The translations under genes and the position numbers were made by a program. Below are positions 1 to 10,000 of a DNA stretch of 64,000 nt, one piece after another. Under the pieces are notes generated by a model. That model saw only the letters and a program-made list of their open reading frames with translations, ran no database searches and was not told where the DNA came from. Each line of letters opens with the position of its first letter. The first letter of the stretch is position 1. The DNA lies in the NCBI GenBank assembly GCA_000012145.1, contig CP000053.1:1364001-1428000 (forward strand), read 5' to 3'. The DNA is from Rickettsia felis URRWXCal2 (GTDB lineage: Bacteria; Pseudomonadota; Alphaproteobacteria; Rickettsiales; Rickettsiaceae).

Positions 1-940
1 CTGTTATGATTAAGGTTTTTATACCTATTAAAGCAATAGATAAAGTAAGAATATGAGATATTTTTTCATACATTTCTAGTGCGTCGATATTCATACCGAC
101 GGTCATGAAAAACAATCCTAAAAATAAACTTTTGAAAGGATAAATACTTTCTTCTGCCTGCAATCTAAATTCAGTTTCCGCCACTAATACTCCGGCAACA
201 AATGCTCCTAGAGCTAAAGACAAACCAAATGTTTCGGTAGCCCAAGCAGCAGAAAGTACTATTAACAAAGTCATTGAAATAGGTAACTCGCTTGCATTAT
301 TACTTTCTGATGAAATGAAAGAAAATACAGGACGAAGAAAAACACGACCGACAATAAATATTGTAAGTAAGGCCGTTACGGCTTTTAAGAGTGCAATACC
401 AAGAGCCGCTGCAAGCGAAGCTTTATTACTATCAGCAAGTAGCGGCACTACCACAAGCAATGGAACTACAGCCAAATCTTGCAGTAACAGAATAGCTAAA
501 GAAACTCTTCCTATTTGGGTTGATTGACTACGATTTTCCTCAATAACCTGCATAACAAGTGCCGTAGATGAAAGGGCAAGGCCACCGCCAGTAATAATAG
601 CCGCACTACTATTACCGTCTATAAGTACCATTGCACCGGCAATTACTATAGCAGTCGTTAAAACTTGCAAACTACCGAGACCAAAGACATATCGTCTCAT
701 AGCTTTTAATCGCTCGAAGGATAACTCAAGACCTATCGCAAATAATAGAAATACTACACCAAGTTCACCTAGTAACTTAGTTTGGTCATATGTTACGATT
801 TTTAAACCGTGATCACCTATTGCAGCTCCTGCAATTAAGTAACCAAGTACCGGACTTAATCTAAGACGCTTAAGTATAGCCACGATAAAAACCGCAGTAC
901 CGAGTAAAATTATAACGTTAATAAGAATATGATCGTTCAT
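1..940 (-). CDS. Cation:proton antiporter, KefB/CPA2 type (C-terminal part outside the window)
   Basis: Inner-membrane monovalent cation/proton exchanger of the CPA2 family (KefB/KefC-like). The reverse strand reads from an ATG at 940 (MNDHILINVIILLGTAVFI) through about 313 codons without a stop to the window edge. It shows the family's alternating hydrophobic helices and segments such as LGYLIAGAAIGDHGL, LLFAIGLELSFERL and LAVVPLLVVVPLLA. The start overlaps the stop of rsfS by four bases (ATGA), so the two are probably translated together. Any regulatory RCK/TrkA-N domain would lie beyond base 1 and cannot be judged. Family confidence is high; the transported ion is not determined. Confidence 0.9.
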   Translation of the reverse strand, partial: MNDHILINVIILLGTAVFIVAILKRLRLSPVLGYLIAGAAIGDHGLKIVTYDQTKLLGELGVVFLLFAIGLELSFERLKAMRRYVFGLGSLQVLTTAIVIAGAMVLIDGNSSAAIITGGGLALSSTALVMQVIEENRSQSTQIGRVSLAILLLQDLAVVPLLVVVPLLADSNKASLAAALGIALLKAVTALLTIFIVGRVFLRPVFSFISSESNNASELPISMTLLIVLSAAWATETFGLSLALGAFVAGVLVAETEFRLQAEESIYPFKSLFLGLFFMTVGMNIDALEMYEKISHILTLSIALIGIKTLIIT

Positions 941-1263
941 CTTTTCCAAATTTCTTCTAGCTTAAAATGCTCCCGTGCTTCAGGATAAAAAATATTAATT
1001 AAAATAGTACCTGCATCTATTAGTACCCACTCTGATTTACCAAGCCCCTCAATATTACTATTTATACCGGCATTATTTTTTAATTCTAAAGCTACATATT
1101 CAGCAATTGCTCCAACATTTTTAGTCGAACGACCGCTAGCAAATATAATATAATCGGCTAATTTATGTTTTCCTGTTAAATCAATTACCTCAATATCTTC
1201 TGCTTTTTTCTCATTCAAACATTCTAAGATAAATAATTTTAATTCTTCAGCTTCTTTTTTCAT
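937..1263 (-). CDS. rsfS: Ribosomal silencing factor RsfS (Iojap/YbeB family)
   Basis: 108-residue protein matching the usual length of the RsfS/Iojap family. In that family it binds ribosomal protein uL14 on the large subunit and blocks subunit joining when nutrients are short. Visible family features are the KKAEDIEVIDLTGK strand region, the DYIIFASGRSTKNV segment, GKSEWVLIDAGTILINIF, and the C-terminal EAREHFKLEEIWKR tail. The stop codon overlaps the start of the downstream antiporter gene by four bases. In many bacteria rsfS sits next to nadD or rlmH instead, so the antiporter neighbour is particular to this lineage. Confidence 0.93.
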   Translation of the reverse strand: MKKEAEELKLFILECLNEKKAEDIEVIDLTGKHKLADYIIFASGRSTKNVGAIAEYVALELKNNAGINSNIEGLGKSEWVLIDAGTILINIFYPEAREHFKLEEIWKR

Positions 1264-1428
1264 AATAATTAATAAATGACATAATAATATTAATTATTAT
1301 ATGCATAAGAGTAGAGTTTATCAATGAATGTTTAAAATTCTATAATAAAAATTCATATAAAGCTTTACTTTAACTAAAAAAAACTTTAATTAATATTTAG
1401 GCTTTTATATCTAAAAAGTGATAAAATA

Positions 1429-1668
1429 ATGGCAATATCTGCAGAAGAGTTAGAAAAAATACTTAAGAAATCCTTTCCAAACAGTATAATAAAAATTACT
1501 GATTTAGTAGGAGATCAAGACCATTATGCATTAGAAATATCAGATGTTCAATTTAATGGACTTTCTTTAATTAATCAACATAAATTAGTAAAAAACGCCC
1601 TGTCTGAAATATTAAATAAAAAACTACATGCAATTACCATAAAAACTATCGCAGTTCCTGAAAAATAA
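1429..1668 (+). CDS. BolA family protein
   Basis: 79-residue BolA-like protein of the short BolA2/IbaG type. Such proteins pair with monothiol glutaredoxins to carry or sense iron-sulfur clusters. The class II KH-like fold is suggested by the order IKITDLVGDQDHYALEISDVQFNG, then LINQHKLVKNALSEIL, then the terminal strand LHAITIKTIAV, and the conserved pattern of an H in a loop followed by F-x-G-L-S. No glutaredoxin gene lies in the window. It is a single gene: the rsfS gene upstream is divergent and the next gene downstream is a toxin with its own promoter. Confidence 0.9.
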   Translation: MAISAEELEKILKKSFPNSIIKITDLVGDQDHYALEISDVQFNGLSLINQHKLVKNALSEILNKKLHAITIKTIAVPEK

Positions 1669-1741
1669 TTACAAATATTAATATAATAAATCTTGTACAA
1701 ATTCAACTTATTATTTAATTAACCTTATACTTACTTAGTTT

Positions 1742-1894
1742 CTATGAAGCTTTCTAATTGATTCGCTATTTTGAGGTATTTTTTAGCGAAAATTAATAAG
1801 ATTTTTGAAAGAATAGTTATTCATATTTCAAAAAAATCTTATAATTTGCAGTAAAAAATAACCAAAATTAAATCTTTTTTAGAAAGCTTCATAG
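1742..1894. repeat. Inverted-repeat element (family D, long form)
   Basis: A 153-base element with 16-base perfect terminal inverted repeats (ctatgaagctttctaa and its complement). Inside is a second inverted repeat around 1798-1842 (taagatttttgaaa versus atttcaaaaaaatctta). The right half (about 1848-1903) recurs directly after the antitoxin stop codon at 2615-2675. Related ends (gttctgtgaacatttctaa) occur at 12855-12911 and 42273-42342. There is no coding capacity, so it resembles a small non-autonomous inverted-repeat element. Confidence 0.7.
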
Positions 1895-1931
1895 AGCCTA
1901 GTATTAAGATTATAATTTTTCTGATTGCATC

Positions 1932-1973
1932 AGTCAACAATATGTTGACTTCTATTCTTACATAGAGTATATT
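1932..1973 (+). promoter_or_regulatory. Promoter with overlapping palindromic operator for the RelE/XRE module
   Basis: A perfect 8-base-arm palindrome, AGTCAACA-ATA-TGTTGACT, covers 1932-1950. Its right arm supplies a -35 box TTGACT (1945-1950), followed by exactly 17 bases and a -10 box TATATT (1968-1973). The toxin start codon lies at 2000. A palindrome overlapping the -35 of a toxin-antitoxin operon is the expected place for autorepression by the XRE antitoxin. Binding is inferred, not shown. Confidence 0.65.
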
Positions 1974-1999
1974 ATAATTTAATCTATTCTCATCTCTAA

Positions 2000-2248
2000 A
2001 TGCAATATAAACTCAGCTTTTCTAAAACAGCTTTAAAAAACTTACTCAAAATTTCTACAAACAAAAGAAAAGCTATATTAGAAAAATTAGAACAACTAAA
2101 ATTAAATCCTTATAAGGAAAATAATAATATCAAGAAATTAATAGGATACGATGGGTATAGATTAAGGATTGGAGATTATAGAGTTATATATAGAATAAAT
2201 AAAGGAAAGTTAGAAATTCTAGTAATTAATGTTGATGTTAGAGGATAG
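2000..2248 (+). CDS. RelE/ParE-family toxin
   Basis: 82-residue toxin of the RelE/ParE superfamily; RelE-type members cut mRNA on the ribosome. It shows the typical N-terminal FSKTALKNLLKI helix, a central KLEQLKLNPY segment, and the C-terminal core GYRLRIGDYRVIYRI followed by an ILVINVDVRG strand, the arginine-rich sheet that carries catalytic residues in RelE. It is complete. The antitoxin starts 8 bases downstream, so this is a toxin-first (HigBA/RelEB-like) operon. The gene pair lies between two copies of the family D repeat, which suggests it was acquired. Confidence 0.88.
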   Translation: MQYKLSFSKTALKNLLKISTNKRKAILEKLEQLKLNPYKENNNIKKLIGYDGYRLRIGDYRVIYRINKGKLEILVINVDVRG

Positions 2249-2256
2249 GTATATAA

Positions 2257-2616
2257 ATGAGTAATAAACATATAATAGAATATCAAGGGAAGCCTGCTTT
2301 TGTTGTTATACCTTTTAATGAATATCAGGAACTTATCAATAAGAAACAATGTATTACCGATGAAACATTATACGCCGAAGCTATAGCCAAAAATGAGGAA
2401 TATTTTCCTGAAGATTTGGTACAAAAAATTCTAAACGGCGAAAATCCTATTAAAGTTTATCGTGAATATAGAGGATTATCTCAAGAACAATTAGCTATTA
2501 AAATTGGTAAAACTAAGCAATATATATCATTTATTGAGAAAGGATTACGAAAAGGCACAATAGACACGCTAAAAAAACTAAGTACTGTTTTAAATGTTGA
2601 TTTAGATATGTTATGA
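2257..2616 (+). CDS. Antitoxin with XRE helix-turn-helix domain
   Basis: 119-residue partner of the toxin just upstream. The N-terminal 40 residues (IIEYQGKPAFVVIPFNEYQEL) resemble the strand-helix start of Phd/YefM-type antitoxins. Residues about 65-119 form a Cro/C1-type helix-turn-helix (YREYRGLSQEQLAIKIGKTK, then ISFIEKGLRKGTIDTLKKL). It probably binds the palindrome at 1932-1950 and neutralises the toxin. A GAGGATAGG sequence inside the toxin's 3' end can serve as its ribosome site. The stop codon coincides with the start of a family D repeat copy. Confidence 0.87.
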   Translation: MSNKHIIEYQGKPAFVVIPFNEYQELINKKQCITDETLYAEAIAKNEEYFPEDLVQKILNGENPIKVYREYRGLSQEQLAIKIGKTKQYISFIEKGLRKGTIDTLKKLSTVLNVDLDML

Positions 2617-2675
2617 TTTGCAGCAAAAAATAACCAGAATTAAATCTTTATTAGAAATATTCACAGAGCTAATAT
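2615..2675. repeat. Partial family D repeat (right half)
   Basis: About 60 bases beginning at the antitoxin stop codon (gatttgcagcaaaaaataac and onward) match the right half of the 1742-1894 element with few substitutions. The two copies are in the same orientation and flank the toxin-antitoxin operon. Confidence 0.65.
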
Positions 2676-2739
2676 TTATAACGCTTAGATTATATAAGGA
2701 GTAAAATTTAATTTTACCCCCCACCAATTATATATAGAT

Positions 2740-3186
2740 TTACTCTTCAAGTTGTTTTTCTATCCATTTCTTATGTTTTTGTTCATCTAAAAGACCTTGT
2801 TTTAAAGTTTTTGATGCATCATGCCATTTATTACTATGCTCATTTAATCTTTCATAAGCAGTATTAGTATCTTCTTCATTTGTATGCATAGCATATAATA
2901 TAGCTTTATCATCAACTAAATCAGCAAGTATCACTTTACCTTTTGTCAGCCATTGCTTACTACTTGGTCCTTTTATTGTTTTCTCGTTATGTTTTGATAA
3001 AAGCTTATTTAACTCTTTTACATGTCTTTCATGGTCCGTTTTAAAGGCATCTAACTGTTTTTTGTAATCTTCATTAGTAATTCTATTAATAGCAGTTTTA
3101 TATGCTTCGATAGCATCGTAATCAAGCTCTATAAGTTCTTTTATTGCATCGGCAAAATTATTTTGGGTTCCTACTAAAGTTGTCAT
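2740..3186 (-). CDS. DUF2383 / PA2169-type ferritin-like four-helix protein
   Basis: 148-residue, all-helical protein of the DUF2383/PA2169 family, which has a ferritin-like four-helix-bundle fold. Acidic and histidine residues are spaced as in that fold: ELIELDYDAIEAYKTAI, then FKTDHERHVKEL, and near the end LLDEQKHKKWIEKQ. An in-frame start exists at 3213, but the ATG at 3186 has a strong AGGAGG eight bases upstream, so I place the start there (MTTLVGTQNNFAD). The function is not known; members are often stress-linked. It is divergent from the KGG stress-like gene, sharing a 260-base promoter region. Confidence 0.82.
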   Translation of the reverse strand: MTTLVGTQNNFADAIKELIELDYDAIEAYKTAINRITNEDYKKQLDAFKTDHERHVKELNKLLSKHNEKTIKGPSSKQWLTKGKVILADLVDDKAILYAMHTNEEDTNTAYERLNEHSNKWHDASKTLKQGLLDEQKHKKWIEKQLEE

Positions 3187-3445
3187 GTTAGCCTCCTTAA
3201 TTTTTGATTGCAATTATAAGCCTACTCCTTAAATTTTTTCAGGTCAAGGTTAAAAAAACAACAATAAAAATAAATTTTTTATAAGTAAACAGTAATTAAC
3301 TTTATTGTTAAAAATAATAGTTTATAATATTTTTAATTTAGGTTGACTTACCCTATAAATTTTTCTACCATCATATATGGAGCTACTGAAAACGAAAAAA
3401 AGTGGTTCTGTATTATTAACTAACCCGAATATTTAGGAGGGAATT

Positions 3446-3886
3446 ATGACTAATAATAACAAAGGCTTCGCCTCTATGGACAAAGAAAAAGTAAGAGAAA
3501 TAGCTGCTAAAGGAGGACATGCTTCTCATGGAGGGCATCATGGTCATAACGATCATGATCACGGATCAGGAAAACAGGGCTTTGCCTCTATGGATAAAGA
3601 AAAAGTAAAGGAAATAGCTGCTAAAGAAGGACATGCTTCTCACGGAGGACATCATGGTCATAACGATCATGATCACGGATCAGGAAAACAGGGCTTTGCC
3701 TCTATGGATAAAGAAAAGGTAAGAGAAATAGCTGCTAAAGAAGGACATGCTTCTCACGGAGGACATCATGGTCATAACGATCATGATCACGGATCAGGAA
3801 AACAGGGCTTTGCCTCTATGGATAAAGAAAAGGTAAGAGAAATAGCTGCTAAAGGAGGGCATGCTTCTCATAAAGGCAGCCATTAG
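3446..3886 (+). CDS. KGG-repeat stress-type protein with His-rich spacers
   Basis: 146-residue hydrophilic protein made almost entirely of tandem repeats. Each 38-residue unit has GFASMDKEKVREIAAKGGHA followed by SHGGHHGHNDHDHGSGKQ. There are three full units and a fourth ending in SHKGSH. The first half matches the KGG motif of general stress proteins (GsiB, YciG, fungal con-10). The second half is a His/Asp/Gly tract that looks able to bind divalent metal. DNA repeats are exact 114-base steps (starts near 3463, 3577, 3691 and 3805). A strong TTAGGAGGGAATT precedes the ATG. No signal peptide is seen. Stress protection and metal binding are inferences. Confidence 0.85.
   Translation: MTNNNKGFASMDKEKVREIAAKGGHASHGGHHGHNDHDHGSGKQGFASMDKEKVKEIAAKEGHASHGGHHGHNDHDHGSGKQGFASMDKEKVREIAAKEGHASHGGHHGHNDHDHGSGKQGFASMDKEKVREIAAKGGHASHKGSH
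3463..3870 (+). repeat. 114-base tandem repeat within the KGG gene
   Basis: Four in-frame tandem copies at a period of exactly 114 bases, the last incomplete. Units 2 and 3 are nearly identical at the DNA level, including synonymous positions, so they were duplicated or homogenised recently. Copy number is likely to vary between strains. Confidence 0.9.
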
Positions 3887-3916
3887 GATAATAGATAGAA
3901 AATATTAAATAGCGAG

Positions 3917-3946
3917 CTATTCAGGATAAAAACTTATCCTGAATAG
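3917..3946. terminator. Hairpin downstream of the KGG gene
   Basis: Perfect 13-base stem CTATTCAGGATAA / TTATCCTGAATAG with an AAAC loop, 31 bases after the KGG stop codon. There is no clear run of T after it, so it may act as an mRNA-stabilising hairpin rather than an efficient terminator. Confidence 0.5.
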
Positions 3947-4007
3947 TGATAAGGTAACCAAAGACATTATTAAGCTTCATCTTTGATTATAAAATAAAAT
4001 TTACTAC

Positions 4008-4049
4008 TCAGTTAAGGATAGAAATTTTATAGTTCTTATCCTTAACTGA
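4008..4049. terminator. Hairpin between the convergent KGG and Sca genes
   Basis: TCAGTTAAGGATA (4008-4020) pairs perfectly with TATCCTTAACTGA (4037-4049). It sits just after the end of the minus-strand autotransporter gene (stop at 4059) and 120 bases after the plus-strand KGG gene, a position suited to a two-way terminator. Confidence 0.55.
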
Positions 4050-4058
4050 TGCGGATTT

Positions 4059-7000
4059 TTAGAAATTTACTTTAAGTCTTAGCGTACCGGATTGAGCATG
4101 GTATTTTTTAGCTAAGTTCAGCCCGTAATGCACTCCATACTCCGTTCTACCTTTCTTAACTACTACCCCTGCTCCTAAATCATACAGCATTTTAGTAGGT
4201 TTAGGCGTCGGTACCGGTAAAGGCTCATTAAGACCGTTAAGATCTGCGATGATTGCCGGTGTCTTACCTTTAAAGTCGTAATTAATAAAGGCATGAACTT
4301 GCGGTCTAATTATGAACTCATCCTTATAGAAAGTTGTTTTAATTTCACCGCCGAGTATACCCTCAACCTTATTATATTGACGCTTCTGAATAGTTAGATT
4401 TTGGAAAGAAGTACCGTATTCCTGATAACCGGAATCTTTAATCTTAGTAAATCTTAAACCTGCCATCGGTGCGAATGAAGTTTCTTTCCATAGATAATTA
4501 TAACCCCCAACTACTTGACCGCTATAAGAAGTTGAATGATACTTACCGTGTGCCGTTTCATAACCGCCTATAATATTACGTAGTTCATTAGTTTTAATAT
4601 CGCTTCGTGAATAGGTAGTTACTCCTTCTACAAACCAGTTATTTACAAAGTAATATAAACCGTATATAGAACCCATATTAGTTCCGACCTTAGTAGTATT
4701 GCCGGATTTGGCATTTTGGTAACGTAACTTCGTATCGACTCTAGTATAAGCAGCACCAAGAACTATATTATCGTTTATAACGGTATCGACCCCGATTGAG
4801 CCACCGGTAGATTTAGCTTTATAACCGCTAAGACCGTTAAAGGCTTTTTGTACCGCTTTGCCGTAATATGGGCTAACCCATACTCCGTAAACGGAATTAT
4901 TAGCATTACCTTCATCGAGTTCACAGTCACCGCCTCCGACAGCCGCCGCACCTCTCTTACGTGAGGTAGCATCTTCTGCTGCAGGATTTGCACCATCCTC
5001 TGCCGCATCTTTAAGAGTCTTAAGTCTCTTACCTACTTCTTGAGTACCGGTACTAGTATTATCATGAGCAGCATTAAAGCCGTCATTCGCATTAGAACGA
5101 CTTATTCCGCTACCTGAATTTCCACCGCTACCTGTACCTGAAGAATTATCTCGGCTACTACCTATAGCAGGCATACCGCTCTCAGAACTGCCTCCTATAT
5201 TGTTACTATTATTAGCAGGAGAAATACTTGTTGTTGTAGGATTACCACTATTACCGTATGGACTGCTTCCACCATTGGTAACACCACCGTTAGAACCTGC
5301 ACCACCATAGCTTGTGCCGCCTGTGCCTACACTACCACCTGTTACCGAACCGTTAGAACTTGTACCACCCTGACCAACTGAAGGAGTATACCCACCGACA
5401 TTATTACGAGTACTACCTGTTGATGGGCTGTATACACTATTACCGCCGGCAGGTGAGTTACTGCCTGTACCAACATTAGAACCTGTACCACTTGGAGTAG
5501 TTCCACTGTTGCCAACGCCACCGGTTGAAGCTGGACCATTATAGCTTGTACCGCCTGTACCTACACTGCCACCTGAAGTAGCGGAAGTAGATGGAACATA
5601 GCCAGCAGGACTGCCGCCTGATGCTGGACCATTGTAGCTTGTACCGCCTGTACCTACATTACTTCCTGAAGCTCCACCTGTACCAACTGACGGACTGCCG
5701 CCTCCTGTACCGATATTACCTCCTGTAGTGCCGCCAGTGCCGGGACCATTAGGACCAAATCCACCGGTGCCGACTGATGGGCTACCACCTCCTGTGCCAA
5801 TATTTCCTCCTGTAGTTCCACCTGTGCCGGGACCGTTAGGACCAAAGCCACCAACGCTACCGCCTGTAGCCGGACCGCTTGGAGCCACAACACTTGGACC
5901 ATTCGGAGTAAATACTCCGCCGGTTACAGAACCGCTAGGAGCATTTCCTCCTGTACCGGGACCATTAGGTCCAAAGCCACCGGTGCCTGTAACCGGAGTA
6001 GTCGGAGTATTATATCCTGCCGGATTGCTAGGTGTTACGTCATAGCCGCCCGGAGTGGTAGGCGGAACATATATATTGTTAACTACACTACCGCTAGTTG
6101 GTGGCGGCTGTATAGGATTGAAACCACCACCAACACTTGGACCGACCAAAGGACCCATAGGAGTAAGCGGAGTAGTTACTCTGTGTATTTCATTTGAAGG
6201 ACGCTCGATTAGAGGTAATAAATGCTTAATTACCGCCGCCCTTTGATCTATCGGTGTATTTACTAAAACATTTGCAACTTTTGCCGCATCACTACCCGGA
6301 GGAGCTTTTATTATCTTACCTATAATATTATCTACGGTAACATCTCCTGTTGGTTCTATCGGTAAAAGTACAAAGGAATTACCTGTAATTTGCCATCTGA
6401 CGAAGCCGCCTTCATTAGCCGTTACGTTAAACGGTAGATTTGCAGCATTACCGACTATTATACTACCTCCTGCTGCACTAATGACAGGATAAGCACTACC
6501 TTCTCCAATAGCAGACGGGTTATTTTGAGCAGTTAAAAATACTTTAATAGAAGAAACATTTGATAAATCAAAGGTACTACCGCTTGCGAGTACTATATTA
6601 CCGCTATTTGCGTTACCTGTTTGACCTGCATTTATAGTATCATAGAAGACATTAATAATAAGCTCGCCGGTAGGAGTAGCAGAGCCTGTATAAGTAACTT
6701 GATTATTACCAAGGTCAAAAGTAATATTACTACCTGATATATTACCCCCGACATTTACTTTAGTATTATCACCGGTAAACATCATTGTCGCCTGATCGGC
6801 AACTATAGTATTTGCTCCTAAATTCGACGCAATGAAAGCTGTTTTTTTCGGTGCAAACGTAATAACATTCGCACCCGTTACCGCTTTTTGTAGCCATACG
6901 TCATCATCGAATTTATGACTACCGCCGTTAATCGGTGCTTGTACAAGTGCAGCATTAGTATATTCTGCTGAAGAATCGCTACTGCTTCCTTTGAAGTTCT

Positions 7001-10000
7001 CTGAAACGATTTTTGTTTTGTAATTAAATTTCGTGGTTGCTCTAGGAACTTTAACACCGCCAACAGTTGCCGCAGCTATATCTAAGCTCCTACTGTTATA
7101 ACCGGTAAATACAGCTGATTTACCGGCATCAATAGTAATATCTTTAGCATAGGTATCCCCTTTTACCGTGCCTTTATTACTACTGAACTGAACTAGTTTA
7201 AGGTTTAAATTCTCACCGCCTAAATCATCGGTAAAACCGTTATCGGCATTAAATATCGCCGTACCCTCGTTATTAGTTTTGGTTGTGACACTAGAGTAAA
7301 CATCTTGGCTATCAATGGTGAATTTACCGTCACTATTAAGCTGAATGGTTTTAAGGTGGTTTGAGTCTGAACCGAACGGCGAAGTACCTGTTGTTAAATC
7401 GCCCGTTATTGCTAGAGTATGAATTTTATTGCCGGTAGTAGTAGCTCCGCCAACTACACTAGTATTAGCAAGAGTTAAAGTTGCAGACTGAGTAGTAGTA
7501 AATGAAACCGAGCCTGTTTTCACGGTACCTTGAATTGTAACATCACCCCCGTCTATTTGAACTACATCAACCATTCCTTTAGTACCTATACTACCGGAAT
7601 AAGTAATTGCATTAGAGTCATCAAAAATTACTAAGCTATCCTCAGGGTTTATAGCTAAAGCAAAAGGAAAAAAGCTTGATCCTTCAGAAATATCTAAAAT
7701 ATTTATTGCTCCATTAAATTTTATGTCACCGCCGTTTATTAATATTACATATGCTGCATTAACACCTCCGGCACAATTCAGCAAATCAGTGCTAACGGTT
7801 ATATCACCAACTTTTGAAGTGCTGCTACCTATATCCCCGCTAACGCTACTTGGACCGGTAAACATTAAATTAACGCCATTCCCCGTAATGGTACCAGTTA
7901 AAGTAGTCGGTTGGGTAAATAATATATTACCCGTACCCGTTCCTTGAACTTCAGTAATAGACATGTTACCGCCGGAATTAATCGTGACGGTGCTGTTGTC
8001 AGCCCCTGCTTGTAGCATTGCAAGGTTTGTAATTGTATTGTTACCGCCAACAGTACCTATAGTACCGTTATCCATAAAGACTACAGTACCGTTAGGTTGA
8101 CCGCCGGTACTCGTTATATTACCGGTAATAAGTGCCGGTATATTATTTTTTGTATCACTAGCAAATATTGCAGTACCGGCATTATTTTGGAAATCCATAT
8201 TACCGCTAATCTGTACAACTCCAAGCTTAGTAGCACCTGAGAAGAAAGCATCTGCATTGACGACTCCTATAGCAAGCTGTGGCACCGAGACGTCAATACT
8301 CTTGGTATTAATCGCAGTTACTTCTATTGTACCTAACCCAGAAAATTTTATTTGTTGTAGTGGATGATTAGCAGTACCAAGTGAAAGAATAGGATTAACT
8401 CCCTTATTTTTAACACCGTTTATTACTAATGTAGTATTGGCATTTTCAGCATTTAACTCAACTATACCGAAATTTGCAGCACCGGGATCTATATTACCGG
8501 TTAGATATATGGTACTTGGGGTATTGACATCTGTCGAAGTAGTCATTAATTTTAAAACAGATGAATCGTTTTTAAATGCAACACCCGGTGCATCTAAGTC
8601 AAAATCAACATTTATTGCATCAAGTGCATAAACGGCCGGTCCAGCTTTAGCATCACCAATGTTAATTGCATTAATGCTTGCCGAGGTAAGTGATGCATCG
8701 ACAAAAACCCCGCCGGCAGCAATATTAAGCACTGCAGTATTACTCACATCAAGTCCATTTGTACCTAACTTAGCATTAGTACCAACAACTCCGACATTAC
8801 CACTAACATTTATAACAGCAAGGGGATTTGCCTTTGTACCAAGAGTTTCATTACCAACATTACCCTGCAAAGTTAACACATTTTTATTTGGCGGAGCATT
8901 AGAAGTGCTACTTAAATTAACAATACCGCCCGCATTGCCAACATTGACAAAACCATCGACATTATTCGTAAAGGTAACTTGTTGATTTTTGCTAGTAGTT
9001 AAACCAAATATGGAGTTAGTATTATTCAAATTAATAGCACTTTCTAGAGTTAAAGCCTTGTTAGATACGTCTACCGTAAATGCTGCGGCTGCATTTCCCT
9101 GTCCGATATTAATTGTTTGTACCGTACCTATACTTGAATCAGTAGCCGTTAAAGTAGTACCGGTAGTATAAACGTTTAATGTTCCTGTGTTCCCGTTTGT
9201 AATTGGGCTGTTAAGTAAATAGCCTGCAGAATTTGTACCTGAAAACTCTAAAACACCTCCACCTGCTCCAAAATCTACCGCAACTGCATTATTAGCCGTT
9301 CCAAGCGACCCACTTAAATTTGCCGTAGCACCGTTAGTGAAAGTGAGGCTTGCTGCCGATACATTCTGCGTAAAGTTTACTATATTTCCAGCAACTCCTT
9401 TAATACTTATTGTATTGATATTACTTATAGCACCGTTTACGTTACCGCCTCCTAAAAATACTAAATTACCGTTAACTGCGTTACTACTTGTAACAACACC
9501 TAAATTACCGCTGTCATTAACGTTAACCGTACCTGCCTTACCGGCAAAATCAGTCTGCCCACCAATCTGATCAGTTGTAATGACACCGGCATCAGTAAAA
9601 GTTGCCGTACCTGTAATATCCCCGGTATATGTTCCTGTCCCGACAGTAACGTTACCCGTAGTATCCGTAGTCAATTGACCAGCTCCGACTGCAGCATTAC
9701 CGGTAAAGCCACCAGCAGCCGTAGCTACTACACCTGCATTATTTATTGTCAGATTAGTTGCACTAGATGCTCCGTTTATCGTAACAGCTCCTGCTCCATT
9801 AAGATTTAAAGCTGTAATACCCGTCACAGGTCCGAGTGTACCTGCTCCTAACACATTAACGGTACCGCTAACACCTCCGGTACTTGTTACTGCTCCTAAT
9901 TGTCCATTAGAAGCAAGATTTATTGTACCGGCGTTATTTACAAAATCTGCTTTCCCTCCAACTTGAGTTGTATTAAGAATACCTGTCCCACTAAAAGTTA

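Noticed and set aside
3917..4049. Small RNA gene between the KGG and Sca genes
   Set aside because: Two hairpins exist but no promoter is evident, and their position fits transcript ends better.
5728..6246. Plus-strand proline-rich open frames opposite the Sca linker
   Set aside because: They are the antisense of Gly/Pro repeat codons (GGT/CCA), have no ribosome site, and the minus-strand protein is clearly the gene.
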